Assembly (NCBI RefSeq): GCF_037975245.1
Contig: NC_092580.1
Span: 31,056,001-31,120,000, forward strand
From: Apostichopus japonicus
Taxonomy: Eukaryota; Echinodermata; Holothuroidea; Aspidochirotida; Stichopodidae
Length of the DNA stretch: 64,000 nucleotides
Reading direction: 5' to 3'
Shown: one piece after another, positions 42,801 through 54,800 of the stretch
How positions within the stretch are numbered: position 1 is the first letter of the stretch
Layout: the number at the start of each line of letters is the position of its first letter
The notes under the pieces: generated by a model
The model's database searches: none
Told to the model about the DNA's origin: nothing
The model's input: the letters and a program-made list of their open reading frames with translations, nothing else
Made by a program: the position numbers and the translations under genes

Positions 42801-45800
42801 CTTTCTACAGCATCCCCCCCCCCCCAAGAAAAAGAAAGCAATATAAAATGAATGAATATAAGACACCATTTTGATGATTTCTTGTGAGAAGTGATTGATA
42901 TCAATCTTTCTGACACAGCAGTTAGCAGACTAGACTCTTCGCTGTTTGTGTTATCTTCACACTGGGAGCAATTTCGTTTTGTATAGATGATTAAAAAAAA
43001 GTAGTTTAAAGTAGATTTTGTAGTAGAGTTTGAAGTAGATTAAAAAAAAGGAGTTTGACAAATATTGGCAAGTATTGTTGCATCTTTTAAATATCTGTGA
43101 CTTTACTCAATTGTTTTATTGATCTCAGAACATTTATGGGAACGAATCCGCACCATCCATTATAAGATCAAGGAGCTGTGCCAGGCTCGTGGCTTTCCCA
43201 CCGTGGAGATGTTTGCGGAGGTGTCTTGTCTCCATGACGATGCCGACATGGAGAAACTGAGGAAGATGATCCAGGATGCAATAGAAAGGTCCATCTCTAA
43301 AATTTAATGTTTGCCATCATACGATTCTTATATCAGTGACGTGTGTAACCATAATATGTTCAAAAGGGAAGTGGAAGTGTTGTAGCGAGGGATACAGGGT
43401 TGTGGTGGTTTTAGAGGCTTGGAAGAACACTAGCTGTTTGCAATTTTTAATTTTGTAGTGGAGGCTTTGCCTTTCTCACTTCCTTCTTCATCCTCTACTT
43501 CTCCCCATTACTCTTTTTCTATTGTCCTATTGTGCTTACACTAAGGAAATTGTAGACACAACAATAATCTTTAATAGTTTGTTCATGCCACACTATTGTG
43601 ATTTCTCTTCCCCTGAAACAGAGCAAGAATAAAAGGCCAACCGATTGTTGGACAGAAGATTCCTCATAGTTACAAGGTAAGATTCAATGTGGTTGAGGTC
43701 AACCAGTGGTTAGTTAATAGATACCTCATTGTTATAAAGATAAGAGTCAGTTGAGTTGAGGTCACCCAATGGTTAGTTAAAAGATACCTCATTGCTATAA
43801 AGGTAAAAGTTAATGTGGTTTAGGTCAACCGATGGTTAGTTAAACGATACCTTGTTGTTATAAAGTTAAGAGTCAATGTGGTTGAGGTCAACCAATGGTT
43901 AGTTAATAGAAACCTCACTGTTATAAAGATAATGGATGTTTGCATCTGTTTGCTCTTTGCCAGCTCCTGGAGGAATTCTTTCAAGAAGAGGCCACTCGTC
44001 TCAAGAATCTGGGTTGCAATCCAATCATGGTTCAGAGTGAAGTCTTGAAGAAAGTTCGTGAAAAGGAGATCCCGCTGAGCGAAGAAGAGCTTGTACAAGT
44101 GAGAGCATTGATCCCTTTATTGCATTTAACCTTTCTGACAGCAACATTCTCAAAATTCTTGTAGAAAACTGTGTCTGGGGACACTACCCATCGCCACCAT
44201 TAAAAAGTTAACTTGGGGGCAGGAGTATATTTCTGTCCACTCTTCTTATCTAACCAGGGAATGAATTTAATGACTGTCCAGGGTCGTTCAGCTGGGTTCT
44301 TTGAATAAGTAAAATAAGAAAAATAAGAAAAATTAAAATAAAGTTGTGTTTGAGTTTTCTAGGCTTGCCAAGAAAATCCAAACAAGCAGGTTAATTTTCC
44401 AGTTATTTTTTTATTTATGAAATCTATTTAACTGTTTTTCCCCCAGATGACATTTACGTCTGTGCTGTCAAGTGTTTTATGTGTATGATAACTTCCCAGT
44501 TTTCTGTTCTTAATTTACTTGCGAATTTCGTCTCATCATTGTTGATTTGTGTCCTCAAATAAAAGTCTTTATCGTTGCCATATCTGAGAAAGAATTGATC
44601 ATGCCTGCAAGTATTTTTTCATGCTAGTTCTGACGAAGGAAGTGGATTTTGTTTTCCATCTTTACAGGCTGCAAGGTTTCTTCATGAGACTGGAGTGATC
44701 CTACACTACGACGACCCATCTCTCCATCTGGAGCATTTGTATTTTGTTCAGCCGGAGTGGTTATGTAAGATCATGGCACAGGTCATCACCGTCAGGGAAA
44801 TCAATCCGTTCATCAACTCACAAGGTGTAAGTTACAGGCATGAGCTTTTCCGCGAATTCGCGGAATATCCGTGATTTCTTTCTACCTCGGGGACAAAAAC
44901 TATTATCCTAACACACTGTACCATACGCAAACTGGAGCCTATACCGCAATTTTTGCAAAATTCCAAAGTGTCATCTGTGTCGTAACTTCTGTTATATATA
45001 TGTTCAAGGTCTCCCTTCCATTCTTGTTCTGTATGCAAATGTTAATATCAAACCTTTGACCTTGAGATGGACTTGTTACTGGATGCCTTTAATATATATC
45101 TCTGTGAATAGTGATGACTAGTCTCTCATAGATGATGATAAACTATGGCAGACCTGCCCTTCTTTTACTTCCTCCTGCTCCTTTCCATCCTACTTTTCCT
45201 ACATCGTCTCTCTCTTGCCCCATCCCAGAATTCTTCCCCTTGTCCTTTCTCTCAACCTCTTCCTGCCCATCTAGCTCCCCCCTCTTCCTCTGTACCCTCT
45301 CCTCTATCTTTCTCTCCTTCCTTGTCCCCTTATCCATTGTGGTCTATTCCTTGCCCCTTCTAGTCTCCTTCAACGTTCTCTATCTGCTGCCCTCTTCCCC
45401 CTGCTCCATCTCCTTCTCCCTTCTGTGCTGTCATATCCTCTCCCCTCCCCTACCTCTTCCCCTGTTCCTCCTCTCCCTCATTCTCCTTCACCACCACTGT
45501 CCCCCTTGCCGCCAACTTTATTACCTCTCCTACTTCTCCCTCTCCCGGCCCCCTCCCCTTCTCATTTCTCTACTGGAAAGATTGATAATTAATTCAAATG
45601 AAATTTTTTATCATGATTGCGTGTTTGTCTTATGTAATAAGAATATGCACAATTGACCTGTGTTTCCTTTCTTTCTTTCATTCACAATCAAATCTAGCAT
45701 CACATGTTCTAGGAGGGGCATCTCTAGCTCACTTCTCTGTGAAGGATATAGGAAGGAATGTTGTAATACTCAAATCACTATAAAGATTTCCTATTTTTAT

Positions 45801-48800
45801 ATAAATTTTCTCTATTTTCTTCTTTCTTGTCTTTTCAAGGTGATGAGAAAGTCAGATATATATCAACTAATCAAGAGCACCGTGGACCAAAGTAGCCATT
45901 TTGTGCCGACTTACATCAACCTCTTGGAAAAGTATGTAAATCTTTTTTTTATCTCTTTAAATCATCTCCTGCCCTGAAAACGATGCTGTTGAGTTGTCAA
46001 ACAATACATATTTAAAGTAATTGCAACCAGCTTTATACTAAGACATGAGAAGATGTCTTGTTCCTTGTCTGCAAATAATTTAATGGCTGCTGTTGGTCAC
46101 CCTTTGGTATTTTAATTTATGTAGTTCTTGAAGCTCTAATGTAGCTTGTAGCCTCTACTGGGTATTGCATGTGAAAATATGCAAATAGTCAAAGGATTCT
46201 TTCGGTTCATTATGGCAGTCAGCAGAGGGGTTGGAGGAAATGACCCTCCACTTTCCCTTACCCCTTCCCCTCCTCAGGGTATAGCACTTCACATTTGAAT
46301 TCCATCGATGGTTCCAATTATTACCATGGCCCCTTTATAAATGAACCACCCTCCACCCACCCTCAACTACTCACCTCCCCCCTCCCCCTCCACCACACCA
46401 GTGTTAATCATCTTTCCCAGTGCAGAGATATACGTTCCACACAAACTTCATATTTGGCATGAAGATCGTAGATATAGGAAAATATGCTTGTATGGAACAG
46501 CTGTTTACTGTGTTATATCTTGCTCCACTTTTTATGTCAGTTTTTAGCAGTAGATTAGTTAGTAGTGACTTGTTTATGAATATTGAATTGTCAAATATGT
46601 ACAATTTTGGTCTGCTATATTTTTCAGTAAGTTCTTCTAATAATAAAAAATTGTCAATAATTGTTGCTAAACTTAGGATACCATATATTACCCTACTGTC
46701 TACCCATCTTCCATTTGTTGTAACCCTCCCCCCTCCCACCCCACCCATCATGTGCTCCCCTGTTGCTATCCCATACTCTCCATCATTACACTCAAACTTA
46801 CTATTCTACTGTAGCTATGAGTCGCCATGCGTAACTTCAATCAATGTTATGAGTTTCCTACAAAGTTACAGATTTATACCAAATTAATACCTCAAAGTGT
46901 GACTATTGAACAAATTACCAAACATATGAAATGCATTTTTTCCCCGTTCCATTTGGTCGTTAATTACCAACAAGTTTTAAGGTTATATGGTGAAGACCTA
47001 CTGTATCGAAAGAAAGAAATGCATCATGGTGGACTATTTTAATTTAGTCTGAATTATCCCTTCAGACTTTCGTCTCCTTTTTGTTTTGCTGTAAGACGTT
47101 CAAACTATTCAGCAATAATTCTCTGACTCAATAACAAGTTGACAGAGAAAAATTTGATAAAAACAGTGACCTGATGGTAAGAGAAGAAAGAAAAGGAAAA
47201 GGGCAATGACAACTCAGGCAACAAAAAAAGACAAAATAAATATCTATATAATGCATGTACAGTAGATCTTGTTTTTCATTGTATCAACAGATTTGAAGTA
47301 GCGTTACCCCTCAGTGACGTTGAGTTACTCATCCCATCCAAAGTTCCTTCCACCAAGCCTAACATTCAACTCCCACCAGCTTCAGGTAAAAAGTCTGACA
47401 GTTTTAATTTTCATTAAAGATTTTTTTTTTTCAATATTGAGAAAAATCAATGGTTGTTTCAGGGAAGAGGAAATAGGTGGACAGATTGAGCAGTATTCCC
47501 TGAAGTGACTCTTGTTTTATTGTCCATTAAGTCGCAAGTATCTTGGATTTTGGTAAATTCATACTGGACCTGATACTAGGAACATAGTAAATACATTGCA
47601 GAACATTGATATATGTTGCTAAGTAAATGTCACTTTTAGATTCTAAAATACAGAATGGTGTAAAATCCCGGTCGGAAAAAAGGAGTGGTGCAATTTAAGA
47701 GCTCAAATACATGAAAGTAGTACCTTTTTGTTGGAAGGTTTCACATAACTATACAAAATGTCTTAGTACAAAATGTCAGTCCAACTTGTACGCAGTTCAT
47801 GAGTACAATTACATCCATATTGGTACCCTAAGTGTGAATATGTATCATACCAAAGATGCACTATAATACTGTTTCTGCAGTAATAGGATGGAGGAGGGAA
47901 CACTTGTGTGGGCCGAAGAATGTGAGCTACCAGGAGATGGGGGTGGGGGTGCAGGTGTTGGCAATGACTTTGAGGGGCACTGTGGCATGTGACTTTGAAC
48001 TGAGTATTTTGTACTGTATTTTCGAGGGTGGGGGAATGGGGTAATAATTGCGAAGGAAGAAAATATCAAAACAAAATCTGCCCTCCATAGTGAGCAGTTT
48101 GTCTTCATTTATTTACAGAGCTTCTTCGCAGATACTACAATATGCCTTATACTCCTGTTGGTCTTTGGCCTCGACTAATCCTGAGGTTACTGCAGTTTTC
48201 GACCGATATGCTACGTGGGGTATGCTTCTTGAAGTTACAGTTAGATTTAATGGCCAGCAGTGGTATACTTTTATGAAATAGCAAAGCTTCACCACTCCAA
48301 CCCACAGACCCCACCTCCCATTCTCGCCCCCACCCCAGACCCCAACTAAGACCATGGAATTGTGTTTTGGAAAAGGGCACTTTCCGTGGCTACAAAGAGA
48401 TTTGGAGTTTATAAAGAAAGACCCAACTTTTGTGAATAAAATGCTATTTTATGCCAATCTGATAGGAAAATGTCTGCCAGATTAAGTTTTGTACCTTTGT
48501 TGAAAGCGTAAATTTATTACCAAGTAAGGGAAAAAATCATAGGTTGTTTACAGTACAGACTTTGTAAACAAAAGACCTACAATCTATTTAAAGTATTACT
48601 GTTTATTTACAGGCAGGACATCTGTTCTTGACATACATCTCGATTAATAATGCTTTGCCTTTACTGATAGTTCTAATCTATTTGGCAAAAAATAATAACA
48701 ACTTGTTGCCATATGTTACTAATAGCTCCATGTTCATTATATTTTAATATATTATATAATTAAAACAGATTTAATTACCTATTATACTTTTGCCTAATTT

Positions 48801-51800
48801 AAGAAAGTAGGGGGGTGGGGATGCACACTTTATACATTTTATCCATGATTTTTATGAAGGATCGTTACACAACATTACAAGACCATTTGATGTACAATTG
48901 ATCTCGACTTTTGTCAATTAAACATTTGCCTTGGACTGCAAACTGGAGTGGACTTTGAAGTAGATTAATAGTTTTCAAGGGAAGTCGTCTGTATACCTGC
49001 AATGAATATTGTAGATCGAGATCAATATTTTATTCCAAAAACGACTATAAATTTGCGAAGGGTTTACTTCTTCTCTCTCCTGGAAATGTCTTTTTGTTTT
49101 AATTATGTCATTTAAAGTTACAAAATGGTATATTAAGTGTTATGTTTTGGACTGTTCTTTTTAATTCCAATGTATCCCTCCTTCAAGGTAACAGTCACCA
49201 GTATAACACAATTTTTGTCAAAAATGTTTAATAACATTTAGTTCAAAGAAATACATCAAAAATGGAGATGGAAAAAAATATAAGTCAGGATGTAAAACGT
49301 AATCATGGAAGAACCATGAAATTTGATCTTTGCAGCTTTTCACTGCAATCGTTAATACAATTCTGATTGATAGACTGTGTGATTCAATTTAGCGATTGAA
49401 GATGTGAAATTATATTTCTGTTTGTAATTAATCCTCAGGAAGAAATTAATGAGAGTTTTGAAAGGACTTCAAAATACTGGAGGGAAGGGATCTATGTCTG
49501 TTGGTCAAAGGTAAGCTATATATAGCAGGGACTAATGAGAAATCTGTTTCTATTACACCTTGTCACAAAGGTGCAGCCAGAATACTGGGGGGGGAGGGGG
49601 AGGGAGGGGGAGGGGCTGTATAACTCTCCCGTCTGCATAGAGGGGCAAGTCTGTCAAAAGGTGATGTTGGAACTGCTTTTCCCCTCTGACACCCTTCATA
49701 ACCTCCCCAATGCCACAACCACCCCTTGAAATACCAGGCTACCACTTTACTCATCCCTCATTGTCATCCACGGCTCCACTCCCCCACCCTCCTCCCACTT
49801 CCCTATAATACCAACTTAAACTTTGCTCATACCATTCCGGATTGGTAGAATTGATTGAATGTCATTACAGTTTTGAATGGCATTTACAGACATTTTACAT
49901 GGGTATGAGCAAATTCCTGTAAAAGCTACGCCATGTAACTCATCTGGATGCTTCACGGAAATGCAACCAAAAACTGGACTAATTTCCCATGGATACGAAC
50001 GAATGGATTAATTGAGTGCCAAAAATTAAAATTTGATGGTTTAATAATGTGACTAGATCCTAACTGGAACCCACTATGCTCTAATGTTGTTTATTCCTGT
50101 CCTTAAGGATTTGATGATTATTGTTTTTTACTTTTCTCTCGACAGGAAGTATTCTTTGTTGTGGATTCTGTGAAGTGTACAGATAGAGAGGCCATTGCTA
50201 TTACGGTTCCACCATCTACTCATGGATACAGGTTTGTGGCTTTTGTTGTTCTTGAAAGGATCAGTGGTTAAGACAAATATGGGTGGGGCAGGCAGGATGA
50301 GAACTAGGGAAAGTGACTCTTTCCACTTATGTTAGGAGGTATGGAAAGAAAATTAGGGCATGTTCACCTGTTTGGTACCCCATAAAGAATAATCACCTAA
50401 TACAATGTGACACCTCATCTTACACCTCCTATACTCCCCTCCCCCCCCCCCCCTCAGACAAACATATCCTCCTTTCTGGTCATTTGTGATCAACTTAATT
50501 ACAACAGACAGTAAGTTCAACAATATTTCCCAAAATGCATTGTACCAATATATTTAAGACCACAGAAATCCTCATGTAAAATATCCCTGTTGACAAAGTG
50601 TGCATCAGTCAGGGACAGATGAGGCCTAAATTACTATTAGGCCAGTGAACAGCGCTGGGTCCCTGAAACAATCCGTGTATTCAGCATCTCTGACAAAACT
50701 TTAGTTACTTTCGTAACCAAGGCGATATCAGCCCCTATCTGCAGCTCAAACAGGCAGTAAGTTGCTATGGCAATCCACACCTCATCATGTTTTAATTGCT
50801 AGAGTTGTTCTTGTCTCACATATTTCAGGATTTTACTCATACTCTGTTCCTGTTATTACTCTTTAACCTTTTTCTATATTGCTCAGGGTATTTGGTCAGG
50901 TGTGTGATCATTTAGATGATTTAATCGAAGAATGGTATCCTGGACTCAACGAAACCGATCCCACGAGCGGAAACACTTTACTACAACGTTTCGTTCCCTG
51001 TGTCGGATGTGAAGGTAAGGAGTCCAGCTTTTAGCTGCAATCAAAGATTGGAGTTGAATGCTATGAGAGAAAGACTATTGTTAGTTCCTAATTTCTCACT
51101 CAAAAAAAACAAACTCACTCAACAACAAAAAAACCTAACCTTTCAACATATATTGGAGATTTTTTAGTAATAAGCACTGGAAAAGTGTATTCCTGTACAT
51201 TTAAACTGGATCATTGTCAAATGCTTGAACGGTTGTCATTTGTTAGATAGAAAACAAATAAGGGATTCACGACCAATGGAAAAAAGTCATGTTTGGCACC
51301 ATTTTTTTTTAACCAGAGTGCTATTTATTATAATGTTAGGCTACTTATCCTACACAGAAAAGAAATGAAAATCTGAAGAACTTTTTGATTTGTTCAAGTG
51401 TTTTGGTTATATATTTTACATATGAGCATATTAACAAAGGTTTCAATGTGAACAAATTTTGAGAGTAAAATATAAAACAATGTAACGTGAAGCTATATAA
51501 TAGGTTGTCTTCATTTTGCTGCAGTGTGCTTATTTTAATCAAGTATCATTTGACTTCTGATTTCTGTACCAGTCTCTGAGTCATGTGCCAGTACACATCA
51601 TTTCACTTTTGAGGAGCTACTCGTACAAGTAAAAGTCAGTGATACCATCAGGTGCCAGTACAACTGTGATCCAGTACTGATAAAACATTTGGTGAGTCAA
51701 TGCATCAACAGTGGTGTTGTGTGAAGGAGTGATGTGGTGGTTAGTCAAACCATCAGTGAGGTTGTGTGCAGGAGTGGTAAGGTGGTTAGTCAAGCCATCA

Positions 51801-54800
51801 GCAAGGTGTTGTGTGAAGGAGTGGTGTGGTGGTTAGTCAAGCCATCAGAGAGGTGTTGTGTGGTAAGTCAAGCCATCAGCAAGGTAATATGTGCAGGAGT
51901 GGTGTGGTGGTTAGTTCAGCCATCAGCAAGGTGTTGTGTGAAGGAGTGTTGTGGTGGTTAGTCAAGCCATCAGCAAGGTGTTGTGTGAAGGAGTGGTGTG
52001 GTGGTTAGTCACGCCATCAGAGAGGCGTTGTGTGGTAAGTCAAGCCATCAGCAAGGTAATGTGTGCAGGAGTGGTGTGGTGGTTAGTCAAGCCATCAGCA
52101 AGGTGTTGTGTGAAGGAGTGGTGTGGTGGTTAGTCAAGCCATCAGCAAGGTGATGTGTGAAGGAGTGGTGTGGTGGTTAGTCAAGCCATCAGCGAGGTGT
52201 TGTGTGCAGGAGTGGTGTGGTGGTTAGTCAAGCCATCAGCAAGGTGATGTGTGAAGGAGTGGTGTGGTGGTTAGTCAAGCCATCAGCGAGGTGTTGTGTG
52301 CAGGAGTGGTGTGGTGGTTAGTCAAGCCATCAGCAAGGTGTTGTGTGAAGGAATGGTGTGGTGGTTAGTCAAGCCATCAGCAAGGTGATGTGTGAAGGAG
52401 TGGTGTGGTGGTTAGTCAAGCCATCAGCAAGGTGTTGTGTGAAGGAGTGGTGTGGTGGTTAGTCAAGCCATCAGCGAGGTGTTGTGTGCAGGAGTGGTGT
52501 GGTGGTTAGTCAAGCCATCAGCAAGGTGATGTGTGAAGGAGTGGTGTGGTGGTTAGTCAAGCCATCAGCAAGGTGTTGTGTGCAGGAGTGGTGTGGTGAT
52601 TAGTCAAGCCATCAGCAAGGTGTTGTGTGAAGGAGTGGTGTGGTGGTTAGTCAAGCCATCAGCAAGGTGATGTGTGAAGGAGTGGTGTGGTGGTTAGTCA
52701 AGCCATCAGCGAGGTGTTGTGTGCAGGAGTGGTGTGGTGGTTAGTCAAGCCATCAGAGAGGTGATGTATGAAGGAGTGTTGAGGTGGTTAGTCAAGCAAT
52801 CAGCAAGGTGATGTGTGCAGGGGTGGTGTGGTGGTTAGTCAATTCATCAACAATGGGATGCAACAAGGAGTAATGTGGTTGTTAGTCAAGCCATCAGCGA
52901 GGTGTTGTGTGCAGGAGTGGTGTGGTGGTTAGTCAAGCCATCAGCAAGGTGATATGTGAAGGAGTGGTGTGGTGGTTAGTCAAGCCATCAGTGAGGTGTT
53001 GTGTGCAGGAGTGGTGTGGTGGTTAGTCAAGCCATCAGCAAGGTGTTGTGTGAAGGAGTGGTGTGGTGGTTAGTCAAGCCATCAGCAAGGTGATGTGTGA
53101 AGGAGTGGTGTTGTGGTTAGTCAAGCCATCAGCGAGGTGTTGTGTGCAGGAGTGGTGTGGTTGTTAGTCAAGCCATCAGAGAGGTGATGTGTGCAGGAGT
53201 GGTGTGGTGGTTAGTCAATTCATCAACAATGGGATGCAACAAGGAGGGGTGTGGTGGTTAGTCAAGCCATCAGCAAGGTGATGTATGAAGGAGTGGTGTG
53301 GTGGCTAAATTACAAAGTTGGAAAAGAGCTAAGAATGTTTTGGCTAGAAAAGGATTCAAACCATTGAATACAGTGGGTTACAAGCCCCATACTCTACCAA
53401 CTGAGCTTTCCAGCCCTTAGTTCGTGGCTGGGATCCCAAGCCAATTCACTGCATTTTATCAAGATGTAAATGGGGTGTGACACTTGATTACTACACACTT
53501 CACAAGATCCTGCGGCTTCTGAAAAGCTAGAACCACAACAAAGAACTACTCTAAGGGCTGAATTGTTCAGTTGGTAGAAGTCAGGGCTTGTAAATGGTTA
53601 AATTCTCTGCCTTTGTTGTCACGGTTGTCATGCTAATGTTATAAGAATTAATCTTTGTTATTATTGACAGGCTCCTGACATTACATTTGCTGACCTAGAT
53701 GCCTCCCTTCACATTGACGAAAATCATCTCAAAATCAGGTTTGGAAAGAAATTTCTTTTCCATCTTGAAAAATATTAACTCTTTTCATCAAAGCTTATTA
53801 CTTATTTAAAATCCTTTCTACAGATAACTCTTTTCCTTTCTCTATTGCAATTTTTTTTTTTTTGGGGGGGGGGGGTTTGTGCCTAGTTGATGGGTAACCT
53901 TGGTATGTTACATGTGATTGTAGGATGTTCTGCCAAAATCAACATATATAGTAAAATATATGAAATGTAAAATGAATCACAAAGGATGTTTAAACACCTA
54001 AGTTTTGTGATGGTTTTACATTTTTCTTTGCATTTATTTTCAGTCTTGTATCATTTCTTGCAGTGAAGCTAAACAGGCTGATATAAAACTTGGACCTGTT
54101 ACCTGAAGACAATTTTACGGTGGCTTAATAGGACATAGGAAAGAAAATAAATTGAGATTAAAAAAAAAATATTTTTGACTTCAAAAATAAAAGTCACAAA
54201 TTTGACTTTTTTAGATAAAAAGTAAAACATAGGAAAGAAAATAAATTGAGATAAAAAAAAATTATTTTTGACTTTGACGTCAAAAATAAAAGTCAGAAAT
54301 TTGACTTTTTGAGATAAAAAGTCAAAATTTTGAGATAAAAATGTTAAGATTTGGGGATTCCTTTGTCCCTATTAAGCCACCGTAAAATTCTTAAACTTAG
54401 TTTTACATGATATTAGTTTTCAAATATTAAGGGATTCAACTTTCTTTACTTATGCATGTTTAATGTGAGATTTACATCGATACAGATATTTTTATGTTAT
54501 TGAAGTAAATTGTTGTTGTTGTGTTTATCCGAGACATTCCTTTTTATTATTTGATTTATTTTGCTTACAATTGTATATAAAAGACATACCTAACTTTTGT
54601 AAATTTTTTATTCAGGAAATTATGTTGAATAATTTTGTTATCAATTTCAAATTTCCTTCAGCTTTAACGAAGTCCTCGGAGAAGGGAGTTTTGGATCTGT
54701 TTACGAAGCAAGGTACAAGGGCAAGGTTGGTACTAATTAGTCACTTCATTGTTTCAAGAACTTCACCAAAGAAACTCTGAATGAGATCGTGGCCAATGTC

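Larger units (their letters stand above)
51692..53670 (+). other. Intron 50
   Basis: Filled by the minisatellite at 51691-53310 and an inverted pair of tRNA-like sequences at 53340-53620. Confidence 0.85.

Noticed and set aside
45132-45656. 174-codon open frame
   Set aside because: Low-complexity Pro/Ser/Leu product of a pyrimidine tract in intron 43, with no domain.
46404-46887. Overlapping frames on both strands in intron 44
   Set aside because: No similarity to any family I recognise and composition like the surrounding intron.
53340-53417. Functional tRNA-Thr gene
   Set aside because: The anticodon stem pairs poorly and a second degraded inverted copy lies nearby, so a tRNA-derived repeat is more likely.
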